Source: Ampullaceana balthica (taxonomy: Eukaryota; Mollusca; Gastropoda; Lymnaeidae). Taken from it: 64,000 nucleotides of DNA. Positions within the stretch are counted from its first letter, which is position 1, and every line of letters starts with the position of its first letter. Below, piece after piece: positions 25,070 through 36,818 of the stretch. Under the pieces are notes generated by a model. The model saw only the letters and a program-made list of their open reading frames with translations. It made no database searches and was not told the origin of the DNA. A program made the position numbers and the translations under genes. The stretch covers positions 482,930-546,929 of the forward strand of contig CALYLW010000018.1 in assembly GCA_944989445.1 (NCBI GenBank). Direction: 5' to 3'.

Positions 25070-26160
25070 ATCTGTCGAATTAAATAAATGTTTCGCCAGT
25101 AACAGTTTGAGGTAATTCCGTTTCATATTTTTACATGTATATTGTTAGGAGAAATACGTACCTGATAGGAATTTGTTTTTTCAAATGCACTTAATTTTAC
25201 TCTCTTTGTTATACAGTTTTATACACCACAATTTCTATATAAAAAGTTCATTGTGCTTACAAGATTATAATTGAAGGCAGACTAAAACTTTCCCTTTTCC
25301 CTCTATCTTCCTGTACACAGCTAAGCTTGTAATTGTCATGAAGGTATATGTCCTCCAAAAAGATAAATAAATATCCACGCTATAAACCTCACAAAATTTC
25401 ACTCTCTCATTTTTGTTCGATTTTTAGGCAGGTATATCACACTATCTGTGCTGATTCTTTTATTATTGGGTGTCATATTCCCTCAGAGGATGCTGCAGCC
25501 CTACTCGGTGATAAATCCGAACCTTGTATGTATCTTCAATCCTTAGAATGAGCTCAAACAAATAACAAGGCAGTGAAGCTATCCGTCTCTAAAGTGTTTG
25601 TCTTCAGAGTTCTAATTTAATTGAAGTTCGGAGAAAGTTAAGCTATTCATTTTTCTGAAATTAAAAGAAATTCTAGACTTGGTATCCTTCCATAAAATTT
25701 AGAGAAAAAAAAACTGTGCAAACATATTTTAACACATGAAGAAGAAATAAAACGATATGAAATGAAGAAAACATATATAATTACACTTAAGGCTGGGAAA
25801 ATACATTAATTTATATTTAACCTTTACCCTTGACTTTTAAACCTGCATTCTTTGATGTCATTGTTCAGGCAGTTTTCATATGCTAAAAACTTTTCTTTTA
25901 ATCAAAATAAAATCCTTTTGTTAAATCACGTTTTGTAGTTTTTGAAAAAAAAAGAAAGAATAAAATATAATTATACTTTAATCGAAACAAATGTTTTAAA
26001 AAAAAGATCGACTTTCTTTTGTTAGTTGAGAATGTGATGAATGTAAATAATATGAAGACACTACGTCACTAACATCAGCTACAAATTTTGTGTGTCATGT
26101 TGTAAAGGCCAAACAAGCCACGGCCACGGTTAGCAAATTAAACAATATATTAAAAACCAC
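25070..26160. other. Spacer between SINE copies
   Basis: AT-rich DNA without a recognisable gene or repeat. Confidence 0.35.
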
Positions 26161-26164
26161 ATTA

Positions 26165-26455
26165 CAGATACTACTTCTGTTGTAGAAGATTCTTGCGTCA
26201 TACGTTCTGATTACTAAGCACAGACCATGCTGGTCTCCTGGCGAGTGACGCAGCGTTCACGGGCCTCAGCATTTTCGGCACAATGCCCAGCCGCCTTTGT
26301 TTCCCCTGAAGAGCTTCAAGTATTAATAGCTGGGTGGATTTTAGAGTCACCCTTAGACCCGGAAACACATCCCTTTCTTCACAGAGATTAGAGCCCGTGA
26401 CTCTCGGTACGCCAGCCGAGCGCGCATGCAACTCGACCCCCGTCTTCTTTCTTTT
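26165..26455 (-). mobile_element. tRNA-derived SINE, family S (copy 2, degraded)
   Basis: Same layout as copy 1: tail with GTAGAAGATTCTTGCGTC, body with TTGTTTCCCCTGAAGAGC, and a tRNA-like head at the right end (reverse strand GGTCGAGTTGCATGCGCG). The B box is damaged (GGGCTCTAATC). Confidence 0.7.
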
Positions 26456-26459
26456 TAAT

Positions 26460-27059
26460 TTCATTATAAAGCAAATTTAATTATTTACTTTATTTACAGG
26501 CGTATCAACACTTTTTGAAAAGAGGTCAACATTTCAAGAAATAAAAGTATGTGTGTGTGTCTGTGTCTAAATCTCAGATTAAGATAATAGACAAAAATGA
26601 CATCTGCCATAAATTACAGGTTGCGAAATGAAATCTTTGTGTTTTGTCTTGTTTGTACTTCGTAAGAGTGATATTCTGTGTGGGGAAAAAATGCGTTAGC
26701 TATTTTAGAGACTTAAAAGTATTTTATTTATTTTAAAAAAATATATATATAAAGGCAAAACTATAGAATAAAGATACTTATTTTATACTACGTAAATTAC
26801 AATAAATAAAATGTGTTGAAATATGTCTAGAAACAGTAGTTTGTGTAAGAAATGTGATTAAAAATTATAAAAATGTTAAATACATTCATTTCCTGAGCAA
26901 ATTTATAAGTTATGAAAGAAAATTAAATACAGGCACAAAACCAGACATTTTAAACTTAATAAATAATTCTACTTTTTTAATTTTATCTTCGTTGCATTTT
27001 CTAATGTATAAATTTAATTATTATTTTTTTTTAAAGAAATATGTCAGATGTTTTTCACC
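26460..27059. other. AT-rich spacer with a short GT repeat
   Basis: Holds a short GTGTGTGTGTCTGTGTC run near 26550 and AT-rich DNA. No gene. Confidence 0.35.
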
Positions 27060-27440
27060 TTTGGGGCCGTCCATAAATGACGTCACGCACCTAAGGGGGG
27101 GAGGGGGGCACACTTTTGTGACGTTGCGTGACGAGGGGGAGGGAGGGGGTTGAAGAAATGTGACGTCACATCAAAAGGATAACTTTAAATAAAACTTCTA
27201 CTGAAATATTTGTTCGCTTACAATTTATTTAATGACCTTTTTTCTTTTTTTTTAAAAAACAATCAGTGCTTCTCAATGTGCCGGTCGGTAGGCCATCAGA
27301 CGCTGGTTGGCGTATGCTATCAAGACACGAAAATTAAATCTAATTATAATCCTTAAGTTTGAGAATCCACAAGATAACATATGAAATTGTTACACTGCGT
27401 CGTTTGATGTTAACATCAAAGCATTTGTGATCTAACCGCA

Positions 27441-27781
27441 GCTCCGTTTGGTTCTCTCATGCCCGTTACCACAAAATATACAGGTTTATGTATGCGTTAG
27501 CGACTCTAGGTCCTGCTCACATGACTCGGGGATTTGGGGGAGCGTCTTTAGCACCCCCCCCCGCCCGAAAATGCTACTGGTGAGTTTTACAAGCATGACA
27601 AGTGTCTAAAAATGCTCCGTTTGGTTCTCTCATGCCCGTTACCACAAAATATACAGGTTTATGTATGCGTTAGCGCAGACTCTAGGTCCTGCTCACATGA
27701 CACGGGGATTTGAGGGAGCGTCTTTAGCACGCCCGAAAATGCTACTGGTGAGTTTTACAAGCATGACAAGTGTCTAAATAT
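27441..27781. repeat. 173-bp tandem duplication inside family G copy a
   Basis: Units start GCTCCGTTTGGTTCTCTCAT at 27441 and 27614 and run to the GACAAGTGTCTAAA motif. The sister element at 33218-35746 has this segment once, so the duplication is specific to this copy. Confidence 0.9.
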
Positions 27782-27957
27782 GATTTGAATAGGATTATGT
27801 GTAGATATTTTAAGTCAAAACGACACGGAATATCATTTTTCTTTAAAAGGGAAGGGGAGGAGGGAATCTATTTGATAGAATTAAAAACGTTTTAAGTTTG
27901 ATATAATTGTTCGATTGGTTTTCGTCAAACGCCCCTGGCCATTCTAGTCTTCTAGAT

Positions 27958-28144
27958 CAGTGCTTCTCAAAGTGGTGGTCCAAGGACCGGTGCCAGTCCA
28001 TGGGCCATCCGCTGCCGGTCCGCAGACGTTCTAAAAAAAAGGACAGAAAAAATTGTCAGTGCAGGGAAAATAGTGCACCGGTCCCTGGTACAATGGAAAA
28101 AATTCCTGATGGTCCGCAATACTAAAAAAGTTTGAGAAGCACTG
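27958..28144. mobile_element. hAT MITE inside family G copy a
   Basis: The termini are CAGTGCTTCTCAAAGTGG and AGTTTGAGAAGCACTG. Flanks TTCTAGAT (27950-27957) and TTTTAGAT (28145-28152) form an 8-bp duplication with one mismatch. At the matching place in the sister element (about 34829-34845) the sequence reads CATTCTAGATATAATG without the insert. Confidence 0.9.
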
Positions 28145-29073
28145 TTTTAGATATAATGGTAAATGAGCCCATTTAAAATAAGTCAAGTATTCATTAACTT
28201 TATTGAATGCATCAAATTTTTGACATCGCAATTCGAGAGGAGAACAAAACAACTTTTCTTCTTAGCTCAGTTTTTAAGGCATTAATTTTAAATATCACAG
28301 AAATGATACGTGATAAAGACAAGTCATGTAGATTAAGATTATTGTCACTCGTGTCAATATAAATAAAAGTAGGGTAGATTTAGGTGTCTTCATATAGTGC
28401 GTAGGTAAGAAATCTACATTGTTGTCAAATTTTAAAAAAATGCATTTTCTGGAAGGAACCGGTTTAATAATGGGCAAATGTTCCAAGCGTACACGTATAC
28501 ATGACGTATTTTAATATATCTAGCGGATTCTAGTGGATGTTATATGTCCCAAATGAGTCTGCATTACCCCCAAGAATTCCCTTTTTGACCCAAGTTCAGG
28601 TTATTTACCTCTGTTCGCCGACCTCTGTCAGTCAATGGAGGGATTTTAAAAAAATACATTTTAAAAATGTTATTTTTAAATAATATTTTATAAACAAAGA
28701 CGTTAACGGTGATGATTAATAGTCAATGTTTAATTTGTATGCATTAAAATAAAATATAAGCTAAGGATGTTAACACAGTTCGTTTTCTGAAGGCCGGTTA
28801 AACGTTTTTTAAAAATGCTTCACGCGGGTTACGATATTACAATTTAGATCTTCACTAAATAAATAATAAATACTTAAATGACAATAAAAGTGATTTGAAA
28901 CATAATTATTTTCAAATAGAAAATAAAGTGGGTTTTTTTTTGTTTTTTTTTCGTGTCAAAGATTTGTGACGTATTTTTAGAGGGGGGGGGGTCTAGGTTT
29001 TTGTGACGACGCGTGACGAGGGGGGTCAAAAATTGGCCAAAATCGCGTGACGTCATTTATTGACGGCCCCTTT

Positions 29074-30213
29074 ACAATTTCATAGTAAAAATTACCTGCT
29101 AGAAAAAACCAGGTCGATGTGGTGGTCCATGCCCTTAAAGAAACAAAGGAAATAAAAAACAATATAATAGCCCAAGTCACAGGTTGGTTGGATGTATCCG
29201 AAACGCTATGACGTCATTGTTTGAGCTTATATTTTATTTAATACAAGGTGTGCATCGGGAGGTGGGCAAAATAGTTAGAATATTAAAGAATCTTGCCGTA
29301 AAAAATATTATATGACGTCATTGTTTTAGCGTATATTTTAATTTTGGAAAAGGGAACGATGTGAAAAGAGGATTTGAGGATTTATAATTATAAAATACGC
29401 TGTGTACATTTCAAGAAGTTTAATATTTCGTATTTATCAAACAAGGATAAGTTACTTGGTTTTTTTACCCCTAGTATTAAATTATTTGCTTGAAAAGGCC
29501 AAATAAAAGTATACATAATACAATAAAAAAATTTAAACACAAATCTAAAATTCAAAATTGCGGCTTAAATTTAAATGTGAAAAAAAAATCATTAACATTA
29601 TTTTTTTTAATATTCACAAAAACAATCAAGATTTGCTGAATATTTAAAATTTATTTAACTCACGTTTCATAGGTCAGATGTGTTTTACCTGTGATAAAAA
29701 TTAAACTTGAGGGCCAACAGAAACTTTATTTGTTAAAAGTGTTCATGACAGATAAAAATGTTTATTCTTTTCCATTTTAAACAATGGAAACAACAATCCT
29801 ACCGCTGTTTTCAATGTTATCTAAATCTTATCTAAGGCGAGGTATGATTTAGAACAGAATATAGGCCTATTATTTCATATCCAAGTTTTACCAAGTGGTC
29901 GGCGAAATGGCAAAAGTTATCTCTAAACAGAGTCACTCTTGAAATCTTTGAGGGCATGCACAAAATGGGGTGAGAGCGATGTTTAATTTTTATTTACTTT
30001 GGCTTTTTTAAAATAAAAAGTTGCTTTATTTCTTTTTTTAAAAAGTCAGTAGCTTTTTAAATCGTTTAAGAATTATTTCGTATGTCTATTTTACTATCCA
30101 TACTAGTCCATGGATCTCTGCTGGATCAGGCTGTTTTGGTAACGCTATCCAGTTTCAATTTTTTCTATTCAATAAAAAAAAATTTGTTTATATTTTAACA
30201 AAATTATTATTTT
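29074..30213. other. Spacer in the transposon-rich region
   Basis: Mostly AT-rich. TATGACGTCATTGTTT occurs twice (about 29209 and 29311), followed each time by a TATATTTTA-like stretch; this is a diverged direct repeat of roughly 100-bp period. No gene. Confidence 0.35.
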
Positions 30214-30221
30214 ATTAAAAA

Positions 30222-30965
30222 TAGGGCTGCGTCAATTAGCGATTATTTAATCCATTACTTGTTAAAATTTTTAATCTATTACAATTAATTTGATCGCTTA
30301 AAATACTATTACTATTACAATTAAAGGGGCCATCCATAAAGTACGTCACGCTATTTTTGACCATTTCTAACCCCCCTCCCCCTTTCACAAACTGTCACAC
30401 ATTTCGGACCCCCCCCCCTTTAAAGTAGCCTACGTCACACACTTTCGAACAAAAATTTTGTTTTTGATTAACAAAATAATCAAAATGTAATATAAAACAG
30501 CGTGACGTCACACATGCCCAACCCCCCTCCCCCTTTCACAAACTGTCACACTTTCTTACACCCCCTCCCCCCTCTGGAGCGAGACGTACTTTATGGACGG
30601 CCCCAAATTAAGAAAATATATCTAATATTTTTTTCTAATAATTTATTAATAATTTATATTTTTTGTTACTCATATACTTTTCCCTCGTATTATTATTATT
30701 TATTTAGACTGCATACGTAAACAAAAGGGTTTTCTTCCTGCTTGCTTGCATAGCAGAACGAATTTGCTGTGTTACGTCACAAAATGTGAGAGCCATGGAA
30801 TTACCATGACTTAACCGATTTCGCGAAATAATGAATTGCAACTTAACGGGTCCTATACATGCTTTATAAAAATATAATTAATTGAAATATTAAAAAAAAT
30901 ATCCATTAATCGATTAAATTGTTTCCCGATTACAAACAAAGTTTTTTTAATCAGTACCACCCTTA
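30222..30965. mobile_element. hAT element, family A, carrying a nested family G MITE
   Basis: The left end is TAGGGCTGCGTCAATTAGCG; the right end is AATCAGTACCACCCTTA, the reverse of the 403-3014 left end. A perfect 8-bp duplication ATTAAAAA flanks it (30214-30221 and 30966-30973). The inner part matches 403-900 in reverse (GCCATGGAATTACC, TTTCGCGAAATAATGAATTG). A family G element was later inserted at 30326-30604. Confidence 0.88.
30326..30604. mobile_element. Family G MITE (279 bp), nested
   Basis: The termini GGGGCCATCCATAAAGTACG and, in reverse, GGGGCCGTCCATAAAGTACG are inverted repeats. AAA flanks both sides (30323-30325 and 30605-30607), again a 3-bp duplication. The interior is C-rich (CCCCCCTCCCCCTTTCACAA occurs twice). 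Confidence 0.85.
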
Positions 30966-30973
30966 ATTAAAAA

Positions 30974-31683
30974 TATTGTAAGTAACTTTATATTGATATA
31001 GTTAGACTCTTCACTCACTATTCTATTTTTTGTTGTTACTGAATCGTAATCTTTTTGTAAATACTTGACTATCCGTTTAGATTTTGCCCAAATTAGATCA
31101 ATAAACAAAGATTACAAGGGTCGAGCTACTGTGATTGTTCGGATGAGTATGAAAACTCAGATTTACATTAGTGTGTATGTGCCTTTCAAACCCGCAGTCA
31201 TTGTTAAAAAACAGAATCAACCAATTTTACTCTTGCTATCAATTAAAAGATTAAACTTTTCATATTGTTTAATGAAAGCATCACGCGTTTTAAAGTTAAA
31301 TTATAAAATAAATATTGAAATGATACGATTATGTCCATCGTTGTTTTTTAAAATTATTCGAACATATTATCAACATTGTTTGTGTTAAGAAAGTTTGTTT
31401 AGAATAATTTTAATAGTGTATTCACAATAAACACAATACATATTAAATACAATTTTATGGTTACATATAATATGTACCTTTACATCTATTCATTCTCTAT
31501 TACCTTGAGATATATAAATATAATACATTATGTGTTTTTGTTACATGCATTAGTGTGCCCCTTTAAAAATGAAATATATTTTTATATTGTTTATAGTTTA
31601 TTTATTATATGATTTCTGTATTAAATACAGTGTCATAAGACTTTAATAACAGTTCAGGATAATTGTACAAGCTGCAAAGATAA
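30974..31683. other. Spacer right of the nested hAT
   Basis: AT-rich, with no convincing gene; the longest frame (31065-31388) has no recognisable motif. Confidence 0.35.
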
Positions 31684-31835
31684 ATGAGCCATCTGTCAAG
31701 AGAGGTCTATGAGTTTTCAAGAGAAGTGTACGACATGTCAGTAGGCGTGTACCTGCTGTCGAGAGAAGTGTACGAGCTCTCAAGAGAATTGTTCCATCTG
31801 TCAAGAGAAGTGTACCAGCTGTCACCAGAGTGGGT
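31684..31835. repeat. Degenerate 21-bp tandem repeat
   Basis: About seven units around CTGTCAAGAGAAGTGTACGA with substitutions. The period is divisible by three, so both strands are open for a while (LSREVYE on +). I regard it as a minisatellite, not a gene. Confidence 0.75.
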
Positions 31836-31839
31836 TGTC

Positions 31840-33214
31840 ATAAGTGACACTTCTGGTGAGGGGGCATTAACTCTGATGAGAACATTTGTTAAAATTCAAA
31901 GGCGGGATGACAACGGAGAAGGTATGGGAGAATTCTACAGACGCCATTGAACGTCTTAAGACAAAATAACTGACTAAACACTAGAGTTAAATTATAATTG
32001 TGCTTTCTTCTCTGTTGTGTGACATGATCACTTCTTTCAAACTTCCTTGAATTTTTTTTAAAGCTAAAAAAAATCCACTGTAATGATGCACCCATTCTAC
32101 AGACTAGCAAGATCAAAGTTCACTTTTGATAATGTTGATTGTAATAAACAAAGACTTCAAAGAGTATCGAAATATCTTCGTTAAAATGTGCATGTTTGTT
32201 TATAATTTTACTTTTATGTAATTAAATCGGGGTTCAGTTAGTAAGAACATTAAGACACCCAGAAAACACTCGGACAGATAACATAGTCCTACAGGATGGG
32301 GCTGGAATTTTTTTTTAAACTTCAAATGTGTGTCCCGCTTTTCTTTGATTACAATACATGTATATATCGAGAATCGTCTAGAATCATAAGTTCAATAACG
32401 TTTGGTAAAATCTGAAACTGCAATATGAATTTTTAGAATAATTAAAATTAATAAGCATTTTCTTAATGTTTTAGATCTTTTAATTTTATATTTTCTTATA
32501 GATCATTAAATATATTATGGAAAAATATATATTCAAATTATTGCGTACTTCATACCTCCCATCCAAAAACATTCTTATAAAAACGTAAGGCTATGGGAAC
32601 ACGTAACCAATTATTATCCTGAATGAATATTTTGCTCTTGAAAAGAATATTCGACAGCAATATAATGTCTCTAACAACTCATTCAAGTTAAAAGAGGGAC
32701 TTACACTTCGCAACTGGACATTTTATTCATTGCTTGAAGAGGAAGCCCCATTCCAAATCAGTCTCACAAACAATGGGACAAAACCCAATAAAAAAAAAGG
32801 TCACGAAGTAACATAACAAAGTGTCGTTAATTTTAAGATAGTATAGTATTTAAGATAATCACCAAATCGAGGGAGAAAAAAGATTTCTTTAAATTCCAAC
32901 GATAAAATTCTGTTTTATACGAGCAATTTTTTAATTCAAAAGAATTAAAGAAGAAACGCATTCGTACGTAAACCATTTGTCTCTTGTTTAAAGACATGTC
33001 CCCAACATTTATTTATGACTCGAATTAGCCTGACAATGAATATGTATTTGAGTAAACTTTTAAAATGTCCTATTAGAATAACAGTAATGTCAAAAATTTA
33101 AATCAAAGAATGTTCTAGAACAACCCAGAATGACGTGAATGAAACGATAATTTATAAAGGAACCTTTATTTAGATACCGATATGATCCACAAAATACATA
33201 GCTACCAACTTATC
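31840..33214. other. Spacer before family G copy c
   Basis: No gene or recognisable repeat seen; AT-rich sequence throughout. Confidence 0.35.
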
Positions 33215-33459
33215 TTAGGGGCCGTCAATAAATGACGTCACGCACCTAGGGGGGAGGGGTATCACACTTTTGTGACGATGCGTGACGAGGGGGAGTGAGG
33301 GGGGGGGGTTGAAGAAATGTGACGTCACATCAAAATGGTAACTTAAAATAAAACTTCCACTGAAATATGTGGTCACTTAAAATTTATTTAATGACTTTTT
33401 TTTATCAGTGCTTCTCAATGTGCCGGTCCGTAGGCCATCAGACGCTGGTTGGCGTAAGC

Positions 33460-34337
33460 CAGTAGTCGGGAACTTTTTGTCTGGGAGAGCCATAAAAAAC
33501 ACATATTTTGAAAATTAATTATGTGAGAGCCATTCATTATGTTTAAAACCAACAATTCAAGTAAATGTGTGCATTTTGTGTAAGGGGCCATCCATAAATG
33601 ACGTCACGCGATTTTGGTTGATTTTTCACCCCCTCCCCCCTCGTCACATTTTGTCACAAAAACATAGACCCTCTTCAATATGACGTAAAACAAAGCTTTG
33701 CGCCCTCTCCAATTAAAGCCACATTTCCTATATGGAAATGAACAAATTTCAAATCACTTTATTGTCATTTAGGCATGTATTTAGTGTAAGGCTGCACTCT
33801 AATATCGTAGGATGCGTGAAACTATTTCAAAATGTCTTTAAATAAATTTTAAGCAATTAAATATTTAAGTGGAAATTTTATTTAAAGTTTCGCGTTTTGA
33901 TGTGATGTCACAGTTCTTAAACACCCCCTCTGCCTCGTCACAAATGTGTGGACCCCCCCTCCCCCTCCACATTTTTTAGGTGCTTGACGACATTTATGGA
34001 CGGCCCCTAATTTCATCACTAAAAGTTCAATTAGTATATCTCTGAATTCATTTTAATAACATTGTTATGCTGTTGCTAATCAATAATGAGTATTCCTTAC
34101 TATTAATGTGACTTATGGTGATGCATGGCTTTGTTGATGGCTTTGTAATTTGGTTGATACGTGGTGAGGGTAAGCTTCACGCAGACGTGGGGACTTTTTA
34201 TGCAATACATAATAAAATATAGATCAAAGTAGTCTGAAGAATAATTATTTTCTTATAATAGAAAATTTGTCTGCGAGCCATATGCAACCATCAATAGAGC
34301 CACATATGGCTCGCGAGCCATGCTTTCCCGACCCCTG
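33460..34337. mobile_element. hAT element inside family G copy c
   Basis: The left end is CAGTAGTCGGGAACTTTTTG; the right end in reverse is CAGGGGTCGGGAAAGC. The 8-bp duplication GCGTAAGC (33452-33459) and GCGTATGC (34338-34345) has one mismatch. In copy a the same site reads GGTTGGCGTATGCTATCAAG uninterrupted at about 27310. No transposase frame. It carries the family G MITE 33584-34007. Confidence 0.92.
33584..34007. mobile_element. Family G MITE (424 bp), third nesting level
   Basis: The termini are GGGGCCATCCATAAATGACG and, in reverse, GGGGCCGTCCATAAATGTCG. It is flanked by a perfect 3-bp duplication TAA (33581-33583 and 34008-34010). It lies within a hAT that itself lies within a larger family G element. 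Confidence 0.9.
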
Positions 34338-35894
34338 GCGTATGCTATCAAGACACGAAAATTAAATCTAATTATAATCCTTAAGTTTGAGAACCCATAA
34401 GATAACCTATGAAATTGTTAACCTCGTCGTTTGATGTTGACATCAAAGGATTTGTGATGTAACCGCAGCTCCCTTTGGTTCTCTTACAGGAGTCGGCGAA
34501 CTTTTTTTCCCGTTACCTCAAAATATACAAGTTTATGTGTGCGTTACCCCCCCCCCAACCCCCAGACTCTAGGTCCTGCTAACATGACTCGGGGATTTGG
34601 GGGAGCGTCGATAGCCCCCCCCCTGAAAATGCAACTGGTGAGTTTTACAAGCATGACAAGTGTCTAAAAATGATCTGAATAGGATTGTGTATAGATATTT
34701 TAAGTCAAAACGACACGGAATAACCTTTTTCTTTAAAAGGGGGGTGGGGGTCTGTTTGATTGAATTATAAACGTTTTAAGTTTTATATAATTGTTCGATT
34801 GGTTTTTTATGGTCAAACTCCCCTGGTCATTCTAGATATAATGATAAATGAGCCCATTAAAAATTAGTTAAGTATTAATTAACTTTATTGAATGTATAAA
34901 TTCTTGACATCGCAATTTGAGAGGACCACAAAACAACCTTTCTTCGTAGCTCAGTTTTTAAGGCATTAATTTTAAATATCACAGAAAGGATACTTGATAT
35001 AGTCGAGTCAAGTCATGTGGATTAAAATTAAGATTATTGTTACTCGTGTCATTATAAATGAAAGTAGGGTGGATTTAGGTGTCTTCGTATAGTACGTAGA
35101 CGTAGGTAAGAAATCTACATGGTTGTCTAATTTTAAAAAATGCATTTTCTGGAAGGAACCGGTTCAATAATTGGCATATGTTGCAAGCGTACATGTACAC
35201 ATGACGCATTTTAATAAATCTAGCGGATTCTAGTGGATGTTATATGTCCCAAATGAGTCTGCATCACCCCCAAGAATTCCCTTTTGACCCCAGGTGAGGT
35301 TATTTACCACTCTTCGGAGTCTTCGCCGACCTCTTTCTTACGGGATGCCCGTCAGTCAATTGAGGGATTTTAAAAAAATACATTTAAAAAATATTATTTT
35401 TAAATATTTTTTTTCTAAACAAAGACGCTAACCGCGATGAATAATAGTCAATGTTTAATTTGTATGCATTAAAATGAAATATAATCTAAGGATGTTAACT
35501 TAGTTCGTTTTCCGAAGGCCGGTTAAACGTTTTTTTAAAAAAAAGCTTCACACGGGTTACAGTTACGATATTACAATGTAGACCTTCACTAAATAAATAC
35601 TTAAACATACTTGTAACTTATTTTCAAATAGAAAATAATGTTGTTTTGTATTTTTTTTTGTCAACGCTTTGTGACGTGTTTTTAGAGGGGGGGGGGTTAA
35701 CTTTTTGTGACGACGCGTGACGAGGGGGTCATTTATGGACGGTCCCTAAGCCTTTGTAGTTGTAAATATGTTCATAAGTTAAAAGTTTATTAAAATTTGT
35801 TTTCTAAACATTTTACTTCTTTTCACTTTTGTGTTGTAGTTGTAAACTAGTCTATTTAAAATATTATTTTGTTTATTTTCCATTTTAATATTAT

Positions 35895-36043
35895 TTTATT
35901 TTGGGGGGGGGGTGGGGGGTAATCAAATGTTGACGTAATTTTATAGGGCGCGGTCTCTGGAAGTTTGACAAGTTGTTGACAAGTGGGAGGGGAGGAGGTA
36001 AAAATCGCCAAAAATTTGTTGACGTAATTTATGGACAGCCCCT
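35895..36043. mobile_element. Family G fragment
   Basis: The right end in reverse is GGGGCTGTCCATAAATTACG, followed inward by TCAACAAATTTTTGG and a G-rich left part (TTGGGGGGGGGGTGGGGGG). The left terminus is degraded. Confidence 0.6.
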
Positions 36044-36550
36044 AAGTGCGCGATTGGATGTATGACTGGGCAAATAAACCACAAAATCCTACCACATCCC
36101 ATCCTAAGTTATTATTATAATTTTCCAATGTCTGATAAAATAAAACCAAAACAATTAAAAGGGTGGCCATTTTTAACACTATTTTTTTAAATTCATTTCT
36201 TTTTTAATTAAGTACGGGAATATAAGCTCACAATCGAATATACCAATTAGATATTTGATTGCAAAAAAAAATAATAATAAAAAAGAAAGAAAGAAAATAA
36301 ATGTTCATGAAAATACCTTAAGTGGAAATCATATTTAAATGGACTGCTTTAAAAAAATAATAACATAACTTTTAAGAGATGTTTGAAAGGTTAGTTGAAT
36401 GGTCTTTGAAGAAGTAAAACTCTGGAGTAACATAGAGTACAACAGGAGCATGAGTTCATTTTAGAATAGAAATATTCTTGATGCGCCTCATTGCTACAAT
36501 GTATACAAAGAGTAGCGCAAGTTTATTTGTTTTTTTTTATCAACTTTCTG
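36044..36550. other. Spacer before the SMB exon
   Basis: AT-rich, with A-rich stretches at 36268-36300. An upstream exon or promoter of the SMB gene could lie here, but I cannot identify one. Confidence 0.35.
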
Positions 36551-36557
36551 GTTGGAG

Positions 36558-36818
36558 GTCGATCGAAATATTTGTGTCTTTTGGCCGGGTATTTCAAACT
36601 TAGAAAATTATATATTAGTTGGAGAAATAAATACTTCAGATTTGTCTAAATTCTCTACTAGCCCTGAGTCATTCGGTTTACCCAAGCTTGGAGATGTTCC
36701 AGAGGCGGCGTCTTGTAGAGGAAAATGTGGACAAATTCAATATATTGCTTGCACATGTGACGAGAAATGTATTGTTTACAGAAATTGTTGTGAATATTTT
36801 CGATTGGTTTGTTCATGA
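36558..36818 (+). CDS. Somatomedin B-like domain, probable last exon of a secreted or extracellular protein
   Basis: The exon begins after a pyrimidine-rich stretch at an AG (TGGTTGGAG) and is open to a TGA at 36816-36818. It encodes about 86 aa. The C-terminal 35 residues have eight cysteines in the order SCRGKCGQ, IACTCDEKC, YRNCCEYF and LVCS. This spacing (C-x3-C ... C-x-C-x3-C-x5-CC-x5-C) matches the disulphide-knotted somatomedin B domain of vitronectin, ENPP ectodomains and many molluscan extracellular proteins. The preceding 50 residues are not recognised. No signal peptide or other exon could be assigned, so the gene is partial, and where it begins is unknown. Confidence 0.7.
   Translation, partial: VDRNICVFWPGISNLENYILVGEINTSDLSKFSTSPESFGLPKLGDVPEAASCRGKCGQIQYIACTCDEKCIVYRNCCEYFRLVCS

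Larger units (their letters stand above)
27063..29070. mobile_element. Family G element, copy a (2.0 kb, unclassified DNA transposon)
   Basis: The left terminus GGGGCCGTCCATAAATGACG and the right terminus, which in reverse is GGGGCCGTCAATAAATGACG, are long inverted repeats that continue into CGCG and GT-rich subterminal stretches. The element is flanked by TTT on both sides (27060-27062 and 29071-29073), consistent with a 3-bp target duplication. It shares its interior with 33218-35746. No transposase is recognisable. Contains a 173-bp tandem duplication and a hAT MITE absent from the other copy. Confidence 0.8.
33218..35746. mobile_element. Family G element, copy c (2.5 kb), with nested insertions
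   Basis: The left terminus GGGGCCGTCAATAAATGACG and the right terminus, in reverse GGGACCGTCCATAAATGACC, match copy a (27063-29070) over the whole interior. The flanks are TTA and TAA, so the 3-bp duplication is imperfect or one end base is lost. A hAT of 878 bp interrupts it at 33460-34337, and a shorter hAT end fragment (CAGGAGTCGGCGAACTTT) sits at about 34487. Confidence 0.82.

Noticed and set aside
31684..31950. 88-codon frame with LSREVYE repeats
   Set aside because: Explained by a degenerate 21-bp tandem repeat.
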